From Pirellulales bacterium (GTDB taxonomy: Bacteria > Planctomycetota > Planctomycetia > Pirellulales > JAICIG01): 11,297 nucleotides of DNA. Positions within the stretch are counted from its first letter, which is position 1. Each line of letters opens with the position of its first letter. The translations under genes and the position numbers were made by a program. Under the pieces are notes generated by a model that did no database searches, was not told the origin of the DNA, and saw only the letters and a list, made by a program, of their open reading frames with translations. Location: assembly GCA_025924495.1 (NCBI GenBank), contig JAICIG010000260.1, forward strand, positions 1-11,297. Direction: 5' to 3'. Positions 1-8,525 of the stretch are shown here, piece by piece.

Positions 1-33
1 AAGGATCGGTACGCAACGTGAGGGCGGAGCGGC

Positions 34-72
34 TTGCACCTTTTGTTGCACCTTTCCCGTGCGTTTTGCACC
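34..72. repeat. Three direct TTGCACC repeats, possible integrase arm sites
   Basis: The heptamer TTGCACC occurs at 34-40, 46-52 and 66-72. The first two copies extend to TTGCACCTTT, and the third reads TTGCACCATTT. They lie about 65 bases upstream of an isolated 3' tRNA half. Short direct repeats beside a tRNA-derived core are typical of arm-type binding sites of tyrosine integrases. No integrase gene is visible in the window, so the role is inferred. They could also be chance repeats in a non-coding stretch. Confidence 0.4.
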
Positions 73-136
73 ATTTCCTGCGTTGAGTGCGTTTTGGAAG
101 TGGCGAACTGAAAAGGAGTTGCGGTGAGACGGGTGT

Positions 137-180
137 CCCTCACACGGTAGAAGTCACAGGTTCGAGTCCTGTGCCGCCCA
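137..180 (+). tRNA. 3' half of tRNA-Val(CAC), 5' half missing
   Basis: Reading back from A180 as discriminator, 173-179 is the 3' acceptor strand (GCCGCCC). Positions 156-172 form a perfect T arm (ACAGG, loop TTCGAGT, CCTGT), 151-155 the variable loop, 146-150 the 3' anticodon strand GGTAG and 139-145 an anticodon loop CTCACAC with anticodon CAC (Val). CCA is not encoded and a run of five T follows. Upstream the structure fails: only C137 and C138 pair with GGTAG, and there is no D arm or properly spaced GGGCGGC acceptor strand. The gene is therefore a fragment. Such 3' tRNA halves are what remains at one end of an element integrated into a tRNA gene (attL/attR). The alternative is a simple partial duplication. 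Confidence 0.7.
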
Positions 181-265
181 TTTTTCTTCGCGACTGCAGT
201 TGCGAGTCGTGCCCAGTGCCCCGGGAATCTAATCTCTAAACTCCGGGCGCCTTTGGTGGCTAGGT

Positions 266-424
266 TGCGTTCACCTTGGTCGCTGAGCTTTCGCTAGCGT
301 GTGCTAGCCCGGATTAATCCTCGGCTCATACACACCCGAAGCGCAAGCGAGGGCGAACGGCCTCGAAGGGCCGCCTACCGACGACCGCCATCCCTCGCTG
401 GCGCTTCGGGTTAGTGTGAACGCA
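266..424. repeat. Nested inverted-repeat element (NPKRQRG-type planctomycete repeat)
   Basis: The core is a 19-bp inverted repeat with one mismatch, 335-353 against 392-410 (CCCGAAGCGCAAGCGAGGG and its near complement). The loop carries a smaller stem, CGGCC at 358-362 against GGCCG at 369-373. An outer perfect 9-bp inverted repeat, TGCGTTCAC at 266-274 and GTGAACGCA at 416-424, encloses the block. Read on the minus strand, the right arm gives the peptide NPKRQRG, which I recognise as a common spurious translation in Pirellulales genomes. It is probably a dispersed non-coding palindromic repeat (REP- or MITE-like). The outer boundaries are inferred; the core is directly visible. Confidence 0.6.
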
Positions 425-606
425 CTGCAGCAGGCTATCGCAGGGGCTGGTGAATACTCCGGGCCAGCGTTTGAGTGCAGACCGATTGAGCGCGCGGCGG
501 AACTCGGTTGATTCGGTCGCGCTCTGGGCGTTCGGCGCTGACCGGCATGAAAGTTTCATGCGGACGGGCAGGCTCGGGTTCATGAATCCCGCAAACGAGC
601 AAACGC

Positions 607-612
607 AGGAGG
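607..612 (+). promoter_or_regulatory. Ribosome binding site AGGAGG
   Basis: A perfect AGGAGG ends 10 bases before the ATG at 623. It settles the start of the glycosyltransferase gene and is the strongest Shine-Dalgarno sequence in the window. Confidence 0.75.
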
Positions 613-622
613 CAGTCGCCGC

Positions 623-1585
623 ATGTCCGCTAACGATCCCCGCGTGTCGGTGGTGATGATTACTTACAACCGCTCGGCTGAGGCGATCCGGTCGCTCGAG
701 ATGCTCAGTCATTTGCCCGAGCGCCCGGACCTGATCGTCGTCGATAATGGCTCGGTCGACAGCACGGCCGCTGCTATTCGCGAGCGTTTCCCCCAAGTGA
801 TGATGATCGAGGCGGGCGCCAACCTCGGCGCGGCGGGACGCAATTTGGGCATTCAGGCCGCGACGACGCCGTATGTGGCCTTATGCGATGACGACGTCTG
901 GTGGGAAGGAGGCGCGTTGGCGCAGGCGGCTGACCTGTTCGACGAGCACGACCGGCTGGCGGTGATTACGGGACACGTGCTGGTAGGCGCCGAGGAAACG
1001 GATGATCCGGCATGCTGGGAGATGCAGCACAGCCCGCTCTTGATGGGCGGAACGCTGCCTGGCCGACCGCTGTTAGGTTTTCTGGCCGGCGCCTCGGTCA
1101 TTCGACGCTCGGCATTTCTCGAATGCGGCGGGTTCGACCCGCGATTGTTTCTCGGCGGCGAGGAGCAATGGGTCGCCGTGGAACTTGCGGTGCGCGGCTG
1201 GCATCTGCGCTATGTGCCCGAGTTGACAGTGCATCATCATCCTTCCTCGATCCGCGACGCACGACGGCGGCGCTGGTACGAGATCCGCAATAATCTGTGG
1301 TTTGCCTGGCGGCGCCGGCCTGCGCTAAGCGCTTTGCGTAAGACCTTGTCGCTGATACGTTCGGCCGATGCATGGACCTCATGGCGCGGCTTGTCGGCGG
1401 CCATTGCCGGATTGCCGTGGGCACTGGCAGAACGCGAGGTGGTACCGCCCGATATCGAGTTCGGCCTGCGGCAACTCGAGGCGCTTGAGAGTCAGCGATT
1501 CGCGTCGCCGACAGTTGCCGCTGCGCGCGACCAGCATCAGGCAGTCGAGCAAGAGGAAGGAGAGCCAAGTTGTGTTCTTGGATGA
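623..1585 (+). CDS. Family 2 glycosyltransferase
   Basis: The 320-residue protein has a GT-A fold of family GT2. It should transfer a sugar from a nucleotide-sugar donor to a glycan or lipid-linked acceptor at the cytoplasmic face. The N-terminus has the donor-binding strand VSVVMITYNR (8-17), then LIVVDNGSVDST (37-48), GANLGAAGRNLG (65-76) and the metal-binding acidic triplet DDD at 89-91. Acceptor-side elements follow: GGFDPRLFLGGEEQW (169-183) with the acidic pair E180/E181, and HHHPSSIRD (204-212). This pattern is seen in rhamnosyltransferase-like GT2 enzymes, but neither sugar nor acceptor can be read. There is no signal peptide or clear membrane helix. The start is set by AGGAGG at 607-612. 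The 3' end overlaps the next gene by 14 bases, so the two are probably translationally coupled and act in the same glycan pathway. Confidence 0.9.
   Translation: MSANDPRVSVVMITYNRSAEAIRSLEMLSHLPERPDLIVVDNGSVDSTAAAIRERFPQVMMIEAGANLGAAGRNLGIQAATTPYVALCDDDVWWEGGALAQAADLFDEHDRLAVITGHVLVGAEETDDPACWEMQHSPLLMGGTLPGRPLLGFLAGASVIRRSAFLECGGFDPRLFLGGEEQWVAVELAVRGWHLRYVPELTVHHHPSSIRDARRRRWYEIRNNLWFAWRRRPALSALRKTLSLIRSADAWTSWRGLSAAIAGLPWALAEREVVPPDIEFGLRQLEALESQRFASPTVAAARDQHQAVEQEEGEPSCVLG
1557..1562 (+). promoter_or_regulatory. Ribosome binding site AAGGAG fixing a GTG start
   Basis: AAGGAG lies inside the end of the glycosyltransferase gene, 9 bases before GTG 1572. It favours this GTG over the distant in-frame ATG at 1368, which would overlap the upstream gene by more than 200 bases, and over TTG 1578. 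Confidence 0.6.
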
Positions 1586-2339
1586 GAATATCGACGGCAG
1601 CGATCTGCCGCATAAGACGTTATGCCTGACTTATGATGACGGGCCGGGCGAATCTCCGGGAATAGGACCGGGGCCGCGGACTTCGCAGCTTGGCGATTAT
1701 CTGTTCGAGCAAGGAATCCGCGCCACGTTTTTTGTCGTCGGCAAGCACGCCGAAGCGCACGCCTCGACCTTGCAGAGGCTGCTCGAATGGGGACATTTGA
1801 TTGGCAACCACACCTACAGCCACCCGGGCCTGGTCGATTTGACGCTGGCGGGCGGAGATCCGGTCGAGGAATTAGACCGCACGCACGACATCATCGCCGA
1901 ATACGTTGACGGCAGTCCCCTGCTCTTCCGGCCTCCCTATGGCAGTTGGCGCGAGCGGACCCGCCCCGGCGGTCCTGAAGACAAAGCAAGCTCGATCGTC
2001 GCCGAGCGACTGAATCGCAGTGCGAAATTGGCCGCCTATCTGGGGCCGGTCATGTGGGATATCGCCGCTGAAGACTGGCACGCGTGGCGGCGCGAAGAGC
2101 CGCCGGAAGTTTGTGCTCGGCGCTACCTGGATGAGATCGAGCGTGTTGGACGCGGCGTAGTGCTGATGCACGACAGTTCGGAAGAAGACGACGTTCGTCC
2201 GAAGAATCGAACGCTCGAGCTAACCATGCATCTCGTGCCGGAGTTGCGAGCGAGGGGCTATCGATTTGCGCGGGCGGATGAACTGCCGCAGGTGCAGGCC
2301 GAGCATGCCAAGGCGCGAACAGCTTATGCGGGGCAATGA
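1572..2339 (+). CDS. NodB-type polysaccharide deacetylase
   Basis: With the GTG start the protein has 255 residues, almost exactly one carbohydrate esterase family 4 (NodB) domain. These enzymes hydrolyse N- or O-acetyl groups from sugars such as GlcNAc polymers, using a metal held by Asp-His-His. All five family motifs are visible: TYDDGP at 20-25 (D22 as base, D23 as metal ligand), NHTYSH at 79-84 (metal ligands H80 and H84), RPPYG at 120-124, WDIAAEDW at 162-169, and VLMHDS at 197-202 (catalytic H200). The active site looks intact. There is no signal peptide or membrane anchor, so it probably acts in the cytoplasm, on a lipid-linked or soluble precursor. It overlaps the preceding glycosyltransferase by 14 bases, and the two probably build or edit the same glycan. 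The substrate is not determinable. Confidence 0.88.
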   Translation: MFLDENIDGSDLPHKTLCLTYDDGPGESPGIGPGPRTSQLGDYLFEQGIRATFFVVGKHAEAHASTLQRLLEWGHLIGNHTYSHPGLVDLTLAGGDPVEELDRTHDIIAEYVDGSPLLFRPPYGSWRERTRPGGPEDKASSIVAERLNRSAKLAAYLGPVMWDIAAEDWHAWRREEPPEVCARRYLDEIERVGRGVVLMHDSSEEDDVRPKNRTLELTMHLVPELRARGYRFARADELPQVQAEHAKARTAYAGQ

Positions 2340-2433
2340 TTGAAATCGTACGTCGAGCAGCAATCGGCGAGCGACACGTCGGCGTCTGTAAAGTCAGCCG
2401 GGCGACGCGCGGAGTACGTCTTGCGATTTGCAG
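2340..2433. other. Short gap between converging genes
   Basis: These 94 bases separate the stop of the plus-strand deacetylase from the stop of the minus-strand enoyl reductase. Two transcripts converge here and a terminator would be expected. I see no clear GC hairpin followed by a T run on either strand. Confidence 0.4.
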
Positions 2434-3246
2434 CTAGTTTGGCGACTCGGGCGCGGACGAGCGCTCGACGAATTCGCGATCGAAGTAATTTACTTCCATG
2501 CCGGCGTCGACGACGATCCGCTGGGCATTGATGCCGCTGGAGCGCGGGCTGAGGAGGAAAGCCGCGACGTTGGCGACTTCTTCGGTTTTGACGGCCTCTT
2601 TTCGCAACGTGGCGCGTTCGGCATAAAGATACGAGTCGACGTAGCCGGGTATGCCGGCCGAGGCGGAGGTTTTCAATAGGCCCGGCGAGACGGCGTTGAA
2701 GCGAACTCGCGAGAACTGGCTGAAGGACTTGGCCAGGAAGACGAGCGCCGAATCGAGCGCCGCTTTCACCGGAGCCATGAAGCCGTAGTTCTCGCTTGCC
2801 ATGCGCGTGGTGGAGATCGAGATCGTCACCACCGAGGCGTCGGGATCCAGCAGTTCTTGAAACGCGCGTGCGAGCGCGATCAGCGAATAGCAGGAAATAT
2901 CGACGGAACGCAAAAAGGCGCGTTTCGTCGTCTCATGGAACGGTCGCAGGCCGTCTTCGTAGTCGGCGAAGGCGATGGAATGCACCAGGCCGTGAAACGT
3001 TTTATGCCGCTCGCCAATTTCGGCTCGCAGACGGGCGATCTGGTCTTCGTGCTCGACATCGCAGACGTAGATTTCGGCCTCTGCGAGGACTTTGGCCAGC
3101 GATTGTTTACGCTCGCGTGAGCGTACAACGTAGACGACTTCGGCGCCCGCCTCGCGCAGGACGCGGCCGATATGGAAGGCGACACTCTTGCGATTCGCGA
3201 CGCCAAAAACCAGGAACGATTTGCCTTCGAGTTGGAGAAAATCCAT
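2434..3246 (-). CDS. FabI-like enoyl-ACP reductase (SDR family)
   Basis: The 270-residue protein is a divergent short-chain dehydrogenase of the FabI type, which reduces trans-2-enoyl-ACP with NAD(P)H in the last step of fatty acid elongation. The N-terminal cofactor loop reads [14 protein letters not shown] (15-28), matching the FabI form of the glycine-rich motif. HSIAFA at 89-94 is also FabI-typical. The catalytic pair is Y154 and K161 (spacing Tyr-x6-Lys), and [10 protein letters not shown] (186-195) is the substrate-loop region. The residue ten before the catalytic Tyr, corresponding to E. coli FabI Tyr146, is Ile144 here. It is the last gene of the minus-strand lipid cluster, separated from the dehydratase by a 165-base gap with hairpin repeats, so it may be separately expressed. 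No strong Shine-Dalgarno is visible. It may be the cell's general FabI or dedicated to the cluster's product. Confidence 0.85.
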   Translation of the reverse strand: MDFLQLEGKSFLVFGVANRKSVAFHIGRVLREAGAEVVYVVRSRERKQSLAKVLAEAEIYVCDVEHEDQIARLRAEIGERHKTFHGLVHSIAFADYEDGLRPFHETTKRAFLRSVDISCYSLIALARAFQELLDPDASVVTISISTTRMASENYGFMAPVKAALDSALVFLAKSFSQFSRVRFNAVSPGLLKTSASAGIPGYVDSYLYAERATLRKEAVKTEEVANVAAFLLSPRSSGINAQRIVVDAGMEVNYFDREFVERSSAPESPN

Positions 3247-3287
3247 GGCGTCTCAGCGGCAAGCCTTTTAAGAAAATAGGTCCTGTC

Positions 3288-3371
3288 GCCCCTAACGGGG
3301 CTGGTCAATCTTGTTGCCTTGGTTTTCTGGGGCTAACGCCCCCAGGCTACATCCTGCCGCTGCTAAGCAGC
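3288..3371. repeat. Cluster of three small hairpins between fabI-like and fabZ-like genes
   Basis: Three stem-loops follow each other: GCCCC-TAAC-GGGGC (3288-3301), CTGGGGC-TAAC-GCCCCCAG with one bulged base (3327-3345), and GCTGC-TAA-GCAGC (3359-3371). The first two share the TAAC loop. This layout looks like a dispersed planctomycete intergenic repeat. In the minus-strand transcript it sits between two genes of one cluster and may stabilise or attenuate the message. No T run follows, so it is not a classical terminator. Confidence 0.5.
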
Positions 3372-3411
3372 TAGTGAAGCATTGCCCGAGTCGCCGACTC
3401 TAAGTGTCGTT

Positions 3412-3863
3412 CTAGTCGGCCCCCTGCCTTACTCCTGACACCTCGACCGGCGCCAGCGTACAAGCAAACTCGAACCGCACGGCAACTTTTCCCGCGCAAC
3501 TGACCTTGGCTTTGAGAAAGAATGCGTCGGAGAGGCATTCGACGAGATCAACTTCGATGTCGATTGTTTCGCCCGGCCGCACCATACGCTTGAAGCGAAC
3601 GTCGTTGATCCGCGTAGCGACGGGCACGCCATTCTGCTCCGGTTCGACGAACTTGGAAAGCAAGATCGCCCCGGCCTGCATCGCCGCCTCGCACAATAGC
3701 ACGCCCGGCGTCAGAGGAAACTGTGGATAATGGCCTTGGTAGAAGAACTCGTCGCCGCTGAACGTCTTTCGGCAGACGATGCGGCGCTCGCCCCATTCGA
3801 CGATCTCGTCGACCAACAAGAACGGCTCGCGGTGCGGAATGGCGTCGTGAATCGCAGCCAAAC

Positions 3864-3867
<4 letters not shown>
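3412..3867 (-). CDS. FabZ-like 3-hydroxyacyl-ACP dehydratase
   Basis: The 151-residue hotdog-fold protein has the usual FabZ length. It should dehydrate 3-hydroxyacyl-ACP to trans-2-enoyl-[14 protein letters not shown] (10-20) is the FabZ N-terminal motif. [20 protein letters not shown] (45-64) carries the catalytic His46 and Glu60, as in FabZ rather than FabA. The start codon overlaps the stop of the upstream flavin desaturase gene as ATGA (3864-3867), a strong sign of translational coupling and a shared pathway. Because the cluster also has its own ketosynthase and ACP, this copy is probably dedicated to the cluster's acyl chain, although it could serve general fatty acid synthesis. Confidence 0.9.
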
Positions 3868-5318
<1,451 letters not shown>

Positions 5319-5338
5319 GAACTGTGGCTATGGGTGGG

Positions 5339-6733
5339 CTATTGAAGTAGGTGCTGGTTAGCGATCGAAATGCCGCTAACGATGGAACCAATGATACCGA
5401 CAAACCCCTGGTCTGTCCCGCAAATGAACAGGTTTTCGAGATGAGTCCGGCCGTCGTATTGTTTCTCGGGCGAGCCGTAAACCGCCCCATTGTCGTGGCC
5501 GGTAAAACGCTGCACCGTCGTCGGCGTGAACATATCGGTGGCGATCACGCGACTGCGGAAATCGGGCGTGAAGCGCACGGCCGAGGCGACCGTTTCGTCG
5601 TAATAACGCAGCTTGGCCAGGCGATATTCCTGCTCGTCGAGAGCGTTCCACTGGTCAAAATTGGCCAGCGAGGTGATGCGCATCACCCCTTCGTCGAGCG
5701 GTTCGCCATAAACGAAGTTGTTCGGCGAGCAAATTACGCCGCTGCGCAGGTCGACGAGCCCCTGAGGCTTCTCCCAGTGAAATCTGTCCGAGTCGTTGTA
5801 GAAGATCACCGTGCGGTCGCAGCCAAGCGACTTGGGCTGGCAGTCGAGCACGGAAATGGACTCGGTGAACGATAACTGGCCGGCACGGCGCTGTCGTGGG
5901 TGGCTACCATCGTCGCACAGCCGCATGGTTTCCACCCAGCCAGCGCTGGAGAGGACGTTATCGGCGGTTAACTCTGTACCGTCGTCAAGGACGACCTTTG
6001 TCGCCCGTGCGTTTTCAACGGCAATCCGGCTGACGCCCGAGCGCAAGCGCAACACGCCGCCCAACTCGCGGTATTTGCGGACGAGAATCTTCAGAATCAA
6101 TCTTACGCCGGCGAACGGCCTCGCCAGCCCTTCGCAGAAAATGCTGCGGAACATCACGCAAAACTGCGCGAAATCCATGTCGTGCTCGCGAGCGCTGCCA
6201 TAGTACATCAGCGGACAGAACAGCATCTCGACCAGCAGCGGATCGGTGATGGCGGCCGACACGGCCTCGCGCGCCGAGCGATTGCCGCCTGCCAGATCGA
6301 GATCGTCATAATCGCTGATTTCGCCCACGAGACGCTCGAAGTTATCTTTCTGCGCCGGAAACTTCTGATGGACTTCCGAGCGGAACAGATCGAAATCGTT
6401 CGTGAAATCGAGCGACACGCCGGGAAAGGCCACGCGCGAGCCGACCTGCGGCGCGAGAGCGAATTCGTCCCAACCAATGCGCAACTGCCGCAACAGTCGA
6501 GCGAGCGGCCCTTTTTTGGCGCCTTTGGGCGTGAAGTTCGTGACCGCATGCAGCCCTACGTCGTAGTTTCGGCCCTCCAGCCGATAGAACGAGTTCAGGC
6601 CGCCAATGGTCGTGTGGCGCTCGAGAATGCAGACGCGGCGATCATAATAGGCCAGGCGAATTCCGGCTGACAGCCCCGACATGCCGGCGCCGATGATGAT
6701 CGTGTCGTAATGAGAAGCATCGGCCGACGCCAT
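5339..6733 (-). CDS. FAD-dependent CrtI/carotenoid-isomerase-like oxidoreductase (copy 1)
   Basis: The 464-residue protein is in the same superfamily as the next gene downstream but clearly diverged. It has TIIIGAGMSGLSAG at 11-24 (glycines 15, 17, 20), the acid E38 in CILERHTTIGG (35-45), and a C-terminal FAD segment from about 435 (LFICGTDQGFVGIIGSIVSG). The middle of the protein, which shapes the substrate channel in this family, shares little obvious sequence with copy 2. Two adjacent, unlike copies suggest either consecutive reactions or a heteromeric enzyme, as with paired desaturase/isomerase genes in carotenoid pathways. The start ATG at 6733 has no good Shine-Dalgarno. A 136-base gap separates it from the ACP gene. 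Assignment to the family is firm; the substrate is unknown. Confidence 0.82.
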   Translation of the reverse strand: MASADASHYDTIIIGAGMSGLSAGIRLAYYDRRVCILERHTTIGGLNSFYRLEGRNYDVGLHAVTNFTPKGAKKGPLARLLRQLRIGWDEFALAPQVGSRVAFPGVSLDFTNDFDLFRSEVHQKFPAQKDNFERLVGEISDYDDLDLAGGNRSAREAVSAAITDPLLVEMLFCPLMYYGSAREHDMDFAQFCVMFRSIFCEGLARPFAGVRLILKILVRKYRELGGVLRLRSGVSRIAVENARATKVVLDDGTELTADNVLSSAGWVETMRLCDDGSHPRQRRAGQLSFTESISVLDCQPKSLGCDRTVIFYNDSDRFHWEKPQGLVDLRSGVICSPNNFVYGEPLDEGVMRITSLANFDQWNALDEQEYRLAKLRYYDETVASAVRFTPDFRSRVIATDMFTPTTVQRFTGHDNGAVYGSPEKQYDGRTHLENLFICGTDQGFVGIIGSIVSGISIANQHLLQ

Positions 6734-6809
6734 GAGGAAGGAGCGGAAAATGGGGAGTAGGGGCGGATGGCGTGCGACGCTTAGCGATAGACAGCGTTGG
6801 TTCCCGGCC

Positions 6810-6833
6810 GAATGCGGAAGTAGGAATGCGGAA
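6810..6833. repeat. Tandem 10-base repeat GAATGCGGAA
   Basis: GAATGCGGAA occurs at 6810-6819 and 6824-6833, 14 bases apart, in the gap between the ACP gene and the first flavoprotein gene. A role in regulation is possible but unsupported. Confidence 0.4.
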
Positions 6834-6869
6834 AGACTTAAAGTCCGCTGAAACGCTTCGGTTCTCGTC

Positions 6870-7130
6870 TCAGACCTTCTGCAAGTCTTTCATCAGCGGC
6901 TCCAGGTAGGCGACGGTGCTATTCATGCTGCGAAGTTCGACATAGTCGTCTTCGGGAATCTGCACGCGATAGCGCTTGCGCAGCTCCATCACAATGTCGA
7001 GAAAGTCCATGCTGTCGAGCTCCAACTGCTCGCGAAACGGCACGTCGTCTTTCAAATTGCTGAGATCTTCGTCGGGTGCAATGCCTTCCAGAATATCGAG
7101 AATGGCCTCTCGGATGTCGGCCGTCGTCAT
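6870..7130 (-). CDS. Acyl carrier protein
   Basis: The 86-residue protein has normal ACP length and fold signature. The phosphopantetheine attachment site is S40 in LDSMDFLDIVMEL (38-50), followed by the helix that docks with partner enzymes. It should carry the growing acyl chain as a thioester for the neighbouring ketosynthase, dehydratase, reductase and flavoproteins. The gene begins 24 bases after the ketosynthase stop, with GGAG at 7139-7142 and an 8-base spacer, and is almost certainly co-transcribed with it. The sequence is less acidic at the N-terminus than housekeeping AcpP, with a basic stretch ELRKRYRVQ (49-57). This fits a dedicated rather than general carrier; that is inference. 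Confidence 0.92.
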   Translation of the reverse strand: MTTADIREAILDILEGIAPDEDLSNLKDDVPFREQLELDSMDFLDIVMELRKRYRVQIPEDDYVELRSMNSTVAYLEPLMKDLQKV

Positions 7131-7138
7131 GCCGCTTT

Positions 7139-7142
7139 CTCC
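7139..7142 (-). promoter_or_regulatory. Ribosome binding site GGAG of the ACP gene
   Basis: On the minus strand GGAGAAAG precedes the ATG at 7130 with 8 bases between GGAG and the start codon. It lies in the 24-base gap after the ketosynthase stop. Confidence 0.6.
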
Positions 7143-7154
7143 AAACCTAAATGG

Positions 7155-8399
7155 TCAAACTTTTCTTACGATCAAAACAGAATTGATGCCGAGCATCCCA
7201 AACGAATTATTCAAAATCGTCGTCGTCCGCGACATCTCGCGAGGCTGATTGACAACCAGCCCCGGCAGAGCGCACTCGGGATCGAGCTCATCCACGTTGA
7301 TGGTGGGATGACAGACGTGATCCTCGAAGGCCAGCAGATTGCCCGCCAATTCCAAGGCGCCCGCCGCCCCCATCGCGTGACCAATGTAACTCTTCGCGTT
7401 GTTGAATAGCGTCTTGGGGGCGCCTTCGAACACGCTTCGCAGGGCGGTGCACTCTTGGGCGTCGCCCGAAGACGTGCCGGTGGCGTGCGTGCTGACAATG
7501 TCGACGTCTTCCGGCGACAGCTTGGCGCGTTGCAAAGCCTTTTGCATACACTCCGCTTGCCGCTCGGGATTCGGCAATACGAAATCGCTGGCGTCGCTAT
7601 TGAGATGGTAGCCCACGATCTCGCCGTAGATTTTGGCGCCGCGTGCACGCGCATCGCTATAGCGCTCGAGCACGTACATGCAGCCTCCTTCCGCGACGAC
7701 AATCCCATTGCGGTGGACGTCGAACGGGCGCGAAGCCTTGGTCGGATCGGCGTGTGTGGCCAGTGCACCTTGGCTCTTGAAGCTGGCGAAGATTCCGAAG
7801 GTGTGAATGCTCTCCGAGACCCCGCCGCAAAGAGCCAGGTCGACCTCGCCCAGCCGCAGCATCTGCACGCCTTGGATCAGGCCGGCATTGCCCGCGGCGC
7901 AGGCGGCGCCGATCGTATAGTGCGGCCCCGTGATGCCAAGATTGAGCGATATCTCGCCCGCCGGATTGTTGGCCACGGTCCGCGGATTGTGATGGTGCGA
8001 CCAGAACTTCGTATCGTAATCGAACCCTTTGAGTTCGTAGATCTCGTTTTCGGTCTCGACATTGCCGTGCTCGGTCACGCCGACATAGATGCCAACCAGC
8101 GATTTGTCGACATTCGGCCAGTCGATGCCCGAGTCGGCGATGGCCTCGTGCGTGCAGTAGACGCCCACGCTGCCGGCCCGGGTGCCACGGCGCAAGTCCT
8201 TCTTTTTCTGGTACTTCAGCTCGTCGAACCGGCAGACGCCGGCCAACGTCGAGCCGACGTAACGGATCTCGTAGGGGGTCACGCCGCTGCGGCACGCTAG
8301 CAAGTTTTCCCGGAATTCGCGCAGCGTATCGCCATTCGGCGCCGTCAGGCCGATGCCCGTAATGACGATGCGGTGGGAGTCGGGCACACCCGCTACCAT
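7155..8399 (-). CDS. FabF-like 3-ketoacyl-ACP synthase
   Basis: The 414-residue condensing enzyme is of the FabF/KAS II type. It should extend an acyl chain on ACP by decarboxylative Claisen condensation with malonyl-ACP. The N-terminus is IVITGIGLTAPNG (11-23). The nucleophile is C167 in GAACAAG (164-170). The two active-site histidines are H305 in STHATGTSSGD (303-313) and H341 in NNAKSYIGH (333-341), with K336 also present. It is therefore an active synthase, not a chain-length factor. The loop that is usually NSFGFGGTN reads NSFGMLGIN (398-406), which changes the FabF gatekeeper Phe to Met402. It is the first gene of the minus-strand cluster, preceded by GAAGGGAAG as ribosome binding site and by a non-coding stretch with inverted repeats. 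The chain length and product are unknown. Confidence 0.9.
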   Translation of the reverse strand: MVAGVPDSHRIVITGIGLTAPNGDTLREFRENLLACRSGVTPYEIRYVGSTLAGVCRFDELKYQKKKDLRRGTRAGSVGVYCTHEAIADSGIDWPNVDKSLVGIYVGVTEHGNVETENEIYELKGFDYDTKFWSHHHNPRTVANNPAGEISLNLGITGPHYTIGAACAAGNAGLIQGVQMLRLGEVDLALCGGVSESIHTFGIFASFKSQGALATHADPTKASRPFDVHRNGIVVAEGGCMYVLERYSDARARGAKIYGEIVGYHLNSDASDFVLPNPERQAECMQKALQRAKLSPEDVDIVSTHATGTSSGDAQECTALRSVFEGAPKTLFNNAKSYIGHAMGAAGALELAGNLLAFEDHVCHPTINVDELDPECALPGLVVNQPREMSRTTTILNNSFGMLGINSVLIVRKV

Positions 8400-8407
8400 C
8401 TGGCTTC

Positions 8408-8435
8408 CCTTCGAAACGCGTTAAACCCTCGAAGG
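8408..8435 (-). promoter_or_regulatory. Small hairpin over the ketosynthase ribosome binding site
   Basis: CCTTCGA (8408-8414) and TCGAAGG (8429-8435) form a perfect 7-bp inverted repeat with a 14-base loop. In the minus-strand transcript the 3' stem includes the GAAGG of the Shine-Dalgarno sequence just upstream of ATG 8399. Folding would reduce ribosome access. The short stem makes this tentative. Confidence 0.35.
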
Positions 8436-8525
8436 TAGCGGTTGGCTAAGCCATTGGCAAGCGTCGAACAGGCGGGGGCGGAGGGGGCGGAGAATTTCCC
8501 GACGGCAGATATCGGCATATTTCAT

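Larger units (their letters stand above)
181..622. other. Non-coding region between tRNA fragment and glycosyltransferase
   Basis: I see no convincing gene in this 440-base stretch. Short open frames on both strands are explained by the inverted repeats within it or overlap the start of the next gene. It contains the hairpin GCTAGC-GTGT-GCTAGC (293-308), the palindrome GGATTAATCC (311-320) and the nested inverted repeat annotated separately. A promoter for the downstream gene pair should lie around 430-600, but I could not identify clear -35/-10 boxes. Confidence 0.55.

Noticed and set aside
22..180. A complete tRNA using GGGCGG at 22-28 as the 5' acceptor strand
   Set aside because: The match is far too distant (about 150 bases) and there is no D arm or proper 5' anticodon strand; only the 3' half is supported.
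326..796. Minus-strand open frame with the NPKRQRG peptide
   Set aside because: It is produced by the inverted repeat and runs antisense into the well-supported glycosyltransferase gene, which has a perfect ribosome binding site.
7455..8300. Plus-strand open frame of 281 codons opposite the ketosynthase
   Set aside because: The ketosynthase frame carries all catalytic residues; this frame has no recognisable domain and is antisense.
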